A DNA stretch of 64,000 bases, taken from the NCBI RefSeq assembly GCF_019649055.1, contig NW_026570224.1, positions 682,001 through 746,000 of the forward strand. Direction: 5' to 3'. Under the pieces are notes generated by a model. It worked only from the letters and a program-made list of their open reading frames with translations, did no database searches and was not told the DNA's origin. Below are positions 60,272-64,000 of this stretch, piece by piece. How positions within the stretch are numbered: position 1 is the first letter of the stretch; the number at the start of each line of letters is the position of its first letter. The stretch comes from Paramacrobiotus metropolitanus (Eukaryota; Tardigrada; Eutardigrada; Parachela; Macrobiotidae). The position numbers and the translations under genes are program-made.

Positions 60272-63200
60272 TCACCGTTGCGATGGCTGCAAACCGAGAT
60301 TGTCATCAGCCGGGGATGTCCTTCCCGATTCAACATAGTAACGCTCGCAGAAACTGGCAATGCGTGAGACTGCCTCTTTCATTTTGTCTTCCGGTACAGT
60401 CAGGACAATGCGAAAATAGTACGGAAAGTCAAAGCACTGCAACAGAAAACGACATTATTTAAAATGAATAATGATAATGTCAACTTCCGGTAATCATGCT
60501 AATAATGTGAATCTCCTATTATTGTGCTGAATTCCTGCATTTTTTCTGGTGCGCTGAACTTACTTGACCCGGCAGACAGAACACGCTCTCCTCGCTGACT
60601 AGCTGGGATGTAAAGGCCAACTCATCCGTAAAATTTGGGAAATTTTCGATATTAATTTTGGTCATCATGTACATTGCACCGGCTGGCATGATGGGTGATA
60701 AACCCGGTATGGCGTTCATCCCATCGAATGCAATGATTGCATTAGTCTTTAAATACATATAAACTGCATTTCATCAACAGAAATTCGAATTAATCGTCTT
60801 TCTTGATTAATGCGTTATTTACTTCTAATGTGTTGATGATAGACTGGAAATACGTTTGTGGCACGTTTTCCAGAATCGATGGGACGGCACCTTGTACAAG
60901 GGCATTGGGACCGAGTATCCTTTGTGACAATGATGTCAGACCCGATCGTACCTAAACACATTAGGTATTCGCGTTAGTTATCAACTTATCACTGAAAAAA
61001 TTGCACATGTACAATTTGTAAAAGTATAGATTTATATAGGTATACATATGTATATTTGCACATGTACCTTTGCCGAATAAAGATACATTTATATAAACAC
61101 AGCCATAAATTAGGTATCACTCTGTACATTCAGAAAAAGACTTTTCTTCGTCAGACATCGCGATGATTTTAGTATGTCGCTGACAATATTATCAGCTTAC
61201 TTCTGTTTCAAAAATATCATGGCGATCATGAATAGTTATCCAGCCCATTCTCCAACCGGGACAGATAAACCTGCCATGAACATAACATAATTTATGATTT
61301 TCGTTACGGTAAATGTTTAGGGGAATCGAAAGAGTTGCGTTGTACAGTTGGTGTTCAGCAATTACAAAATACTAAAGTAATGTACAATCACATCTCAAAC
61401 GATTTCGCAAAAAAAACTACAAACTTTTTTGTAAGACCCCCGCAGGCCAAAACCGGGACCGAGTCAGTCAGCGATGCCAAGGGATAAAAAACATGACCGG
61501 GGAAGACCAAATCATCATAGATCTCATCGGCAATAACTGGAACTCTATAATAATGCGCCACTTCCAGGATGTCCTGCAGATGCTCCTTGCTGTACACGGA
61601 TCCGCAGGGGTTAGACGGATTATTGACCACAATCGCCGCCGTATCGGCATCAATCAGTGATGCCAAGTGATGCAGATCAATTTCCCAATCGGCTTCCGGC
61701 TACACGCACAAACCGGCAAACACTTTCGTAATCATTATCAAACAACCGCTAACTGTATAAGCTTTATCTGGGCATCACGCGACCTTTTCAAGGTTGAGCA
61801 CATTTACGAAACAGACCGCATGCTACATAATCGAGTGGATAAAACCTTGAGCGGCCAAGTTTAGGTGGTTATGTATTACCAGCAGACGATAGGATCGGCA
61901 CTTCACTCCCAGAGAACAGGCGATAGTCTTATAAATAGAGAAACCGGGACAGGGAAGCAGAAGGTTACTTCCGCGATCACATAATACTGAAATGCACAGT
62001 TCCAGGGCATGAGAAGCACCGCTGGTCAAAATGACATCCTACAAAGAGAACAGTTAAAATCGCTGAAATGGCGTTCTGTACAGCATTTGTTAATTAGCGC
62101 TGCGAGTATACAAAATGTGTAATACCTTGGCAGTCAAAGGTGATTCCGGCCGGGCGGTATATTTTGCAACAGCCTCTCTCGCCGACAAAATTCCTAAATA
62201 TGAAAACTTTTGATCAGAGACATCACTAATCAACACTGATACACTTTATTTTTCGCAGAGATAGTACTGAACTGAGCTTGCTATTTCCAGAGAAAGTTTT
62301 TAAAAGTTCATTCCATGTATTAGTGCATTCCTAGCATGTATTGTACACATTACTAAGTATGCTGACCTGTAGAAGGTGCGTAACCGTCAAACTTCTGCTC
62401 TCTTGCAGCTTTGACGACAGCTTCTACCGCTTCCACTGGAGGACTGAAGTTCCCATAGGTAGTAGGATCCCCTGGTTTTTATGATTTTGTAAATTATAAA
62501 CAATAAAATCATGCTAAATAATTTATTCGTAGAGATAAACTGGAAATGCTGTATCCTCGGAAATAGACGGAATGGCTATCCCAAATCGTAACTGGTTTCA
62601 TATAACCTTTTAAGGGTGTACCTATTGATAAGGCAATCATTGGTTTTTCGGGATTAGGCGTTAGCTTCAAGCCGTCCACAATCTGCCGAATGGGGTTTAA
62701 GGTATTTTTTGCCATATAGGAACTCTTAACGTTCCATGCGGTGCGCCCAGCCGTCGGGACGGCGCAGCACATATCGCTATCGTCATCTCGCGGTGAGCAT
62801 GACTCGGCTGTACTCGGCACACCGTAATCGGAATCAACATCGTCAGTTGGCACGGAATTTCGTCTTCGTAAGCCAAACTCGTTCAGTTCCGGGCTTCCTA
62901 AAACGTGACCTTATGATAAGTTCAGCAGTCTTCGCAGTACCGTATTAACTCCTACAATTCCAGCAGACAAAGCTGGAGAATCGTGAAGGCTACCGCCACT
63001 GAGCAATACTAAATTAACATTCAGATACTAAAATTAGTTAATAACAGGATGCCTATAATAAAGAGGGTTCACAAAAAATGACTATAATTATAATAAACTA
63101 GGGTAGAAAGGGATGCCCATATTAGCGTCCTAAAAACCAGAAAAGGATGCCTATAACGGTGTGTTTTCTGCATAGCATCGACTTAGGGTACCTGCATTCA

Positions 63201-63384
63201 GTGGGAAAGGCTCAGAATTTGTTTCCGGGAGACTTGTCGCCCTGCTCGTCAGACACTTAGTCGTATGCATGCTATGGCCATTCTCCATGGTACCATTGCA
63301 TAACATCACATTTGCCCGCATCCGGTCAAAATATTCCGTCTGATGCTGGCGAACACCGAAAGTTACGTTTTCCTGGCGCTCCAT
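60272..63384 (-). CDS. TAT: tyrosine aminotransferase
   Basis: PLP enzyme that transfers the amino group of tyrosine to 2-oxoglutarate, the first step of tyrosine breakdown. Ten minus-strand exons join to 540 aa: 63384-63192, 62897-62622, 62471-62367, 62193-62126, 62038-61880, 61699-61425, 61270-61201, 60951-60823, 60746-60564 and 60436-60272. The first ~130 residues are a non-conserved Ser-rich leader, longer than in human (454 aa). The conserved body starts [20 protein letters not shown]. Landmarks: [50 protein letters not shown], the PLP lysine in [57 protein letters not shown]. All are in place, so it should be active. Confidence 0.96.
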
Positions 63385-64000
63385 ATTACCACGCGCTATA
63401 ACGCTTCAATGGAGCTGGGTTGACCAGACTGAAAATATTGATTATCATAAGGTCAATTACTACAACTACGAAAATTTTTATCTTTAAGTAGCAAACCTGT
63501 AAGTCACAGCGCTGTAAACTATTTTGTTTACCATTTTGGGGGACAGCACGCCATGTACTGCTTAAAATAGTGTTACAAACTGATATCAAATTGAAACCGT
63601 TAAGATTTTTAAGCGTTGTTTATCGTATGAGAACGAAGGCAGTTGCTTAACGTGGAAACAATCAAAATTTTAATCTTACATAAAAAAGGAATTTCCAAAC
63701 GTCTAGCCAAAAAAATTGTATAACAGTTGACCCAGCTGAACGTATAGATTGATTTGGTGTAGATCAAAATTATAACATCCAAAACTATGTCACGTAAGGA
63801 CATCCAAATAAAACCAGCCAGTGACCTTTGGCACCATCATAGTTATTTCAACTCAAATTTCGGTAAATTTAGAGGTGTCTGCTGGTATAATATTTCTGCT
63901 ATACCGTATACGCAACAATGTGCATATGAAATCTAATTTAGTTACGCCAAATAAATAACCAAAGCAGCAACGAAATTATTATTGCCAGATCAAAGATGGC
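63385..64000. other. TAT upstream region to window edge
   Basis: AT-rich. Two 60-70 codon minus frames (63386-63589, 63609-63803) show no motif. No promoter element recognised. Confidence 0.45.

Overview
The window is AT-rich animal nuclear DNA. Genes are split by short GT-AG introns, mostly about 60-500 bp, and lie close together on both strands. Exons were assembled by reading splice sites and checking that codon phase is kept across every junction; unless noted, the multi-exon models close in frame. The gene content points to an ecdysozoan: a GH18 chitinase with a CBM14 domain, an NPF-like neuropeptide precursor, an astacin-like protein and a secreted LRR/C-type-lectin protein, beside conserved animal genes. 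A tardigrade would fit, but nothing seen here proves it.

Left part (1-20 kb), housekeeping. A MED29-like Mediator subunit (-) and UBFD1 (+) diverge around a 2.2 kb non-autonomous DNA transposon with long terminal inverted repeats. Downstream of UBFD1, a duplicated copy of its last exon and 3' UTR and a patchwork of GC-rich repeats fill 6.4-8.9 kb. GABARAP/ATG8 (-) and the HSP90 co-chaperone AHSA1 (+) are head to head, followed by the Fe-S helicase DDX11 (+).

Middle part (20-39.5 kb), mostly secreted or membrane proteins. These are a small unrecognised secreted protein (-), CACHD1 (-, ten exons, calcium-channel alpha2delta-like), the nucleotidase CANT1 (-), two small unrecognised genes (+), a 138 bp MITE, and a 573-aa secreted protein joining leucine-rich repeats to a C-type lectin domain (+).

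Right part (39.5-64 kb). Two tandem paralogues (here A and B) encode an unrecognised secreted Cys-containing family. Paralogue A has a GS-rich region, a prion-like hydrophobic glycine segment and a hydrophobic tail like a GPI signal. Then come a truncated methyltransferase fragment (-), a chitinase (+) tail to tail with an astacin-like protein lacking the zinc-binding motif (-), an NPF-like precursor ending in FGFGL-Gly-Lys-Arg (+), and tyrosine aminotransferase (-).

The points most worth follow-up are the A/B family, the NPF-like peptide with an allatostatin-A-like end, the LRR-CTLD fusion, the pseudo-astacin with a repeat tail, and the transposon/repeat complex at 2-9 kb. Three genes carry unresolved reading-frame or splice problems (chitinase C6 run, paralogue A exon 6, small secreted gene intron 1).
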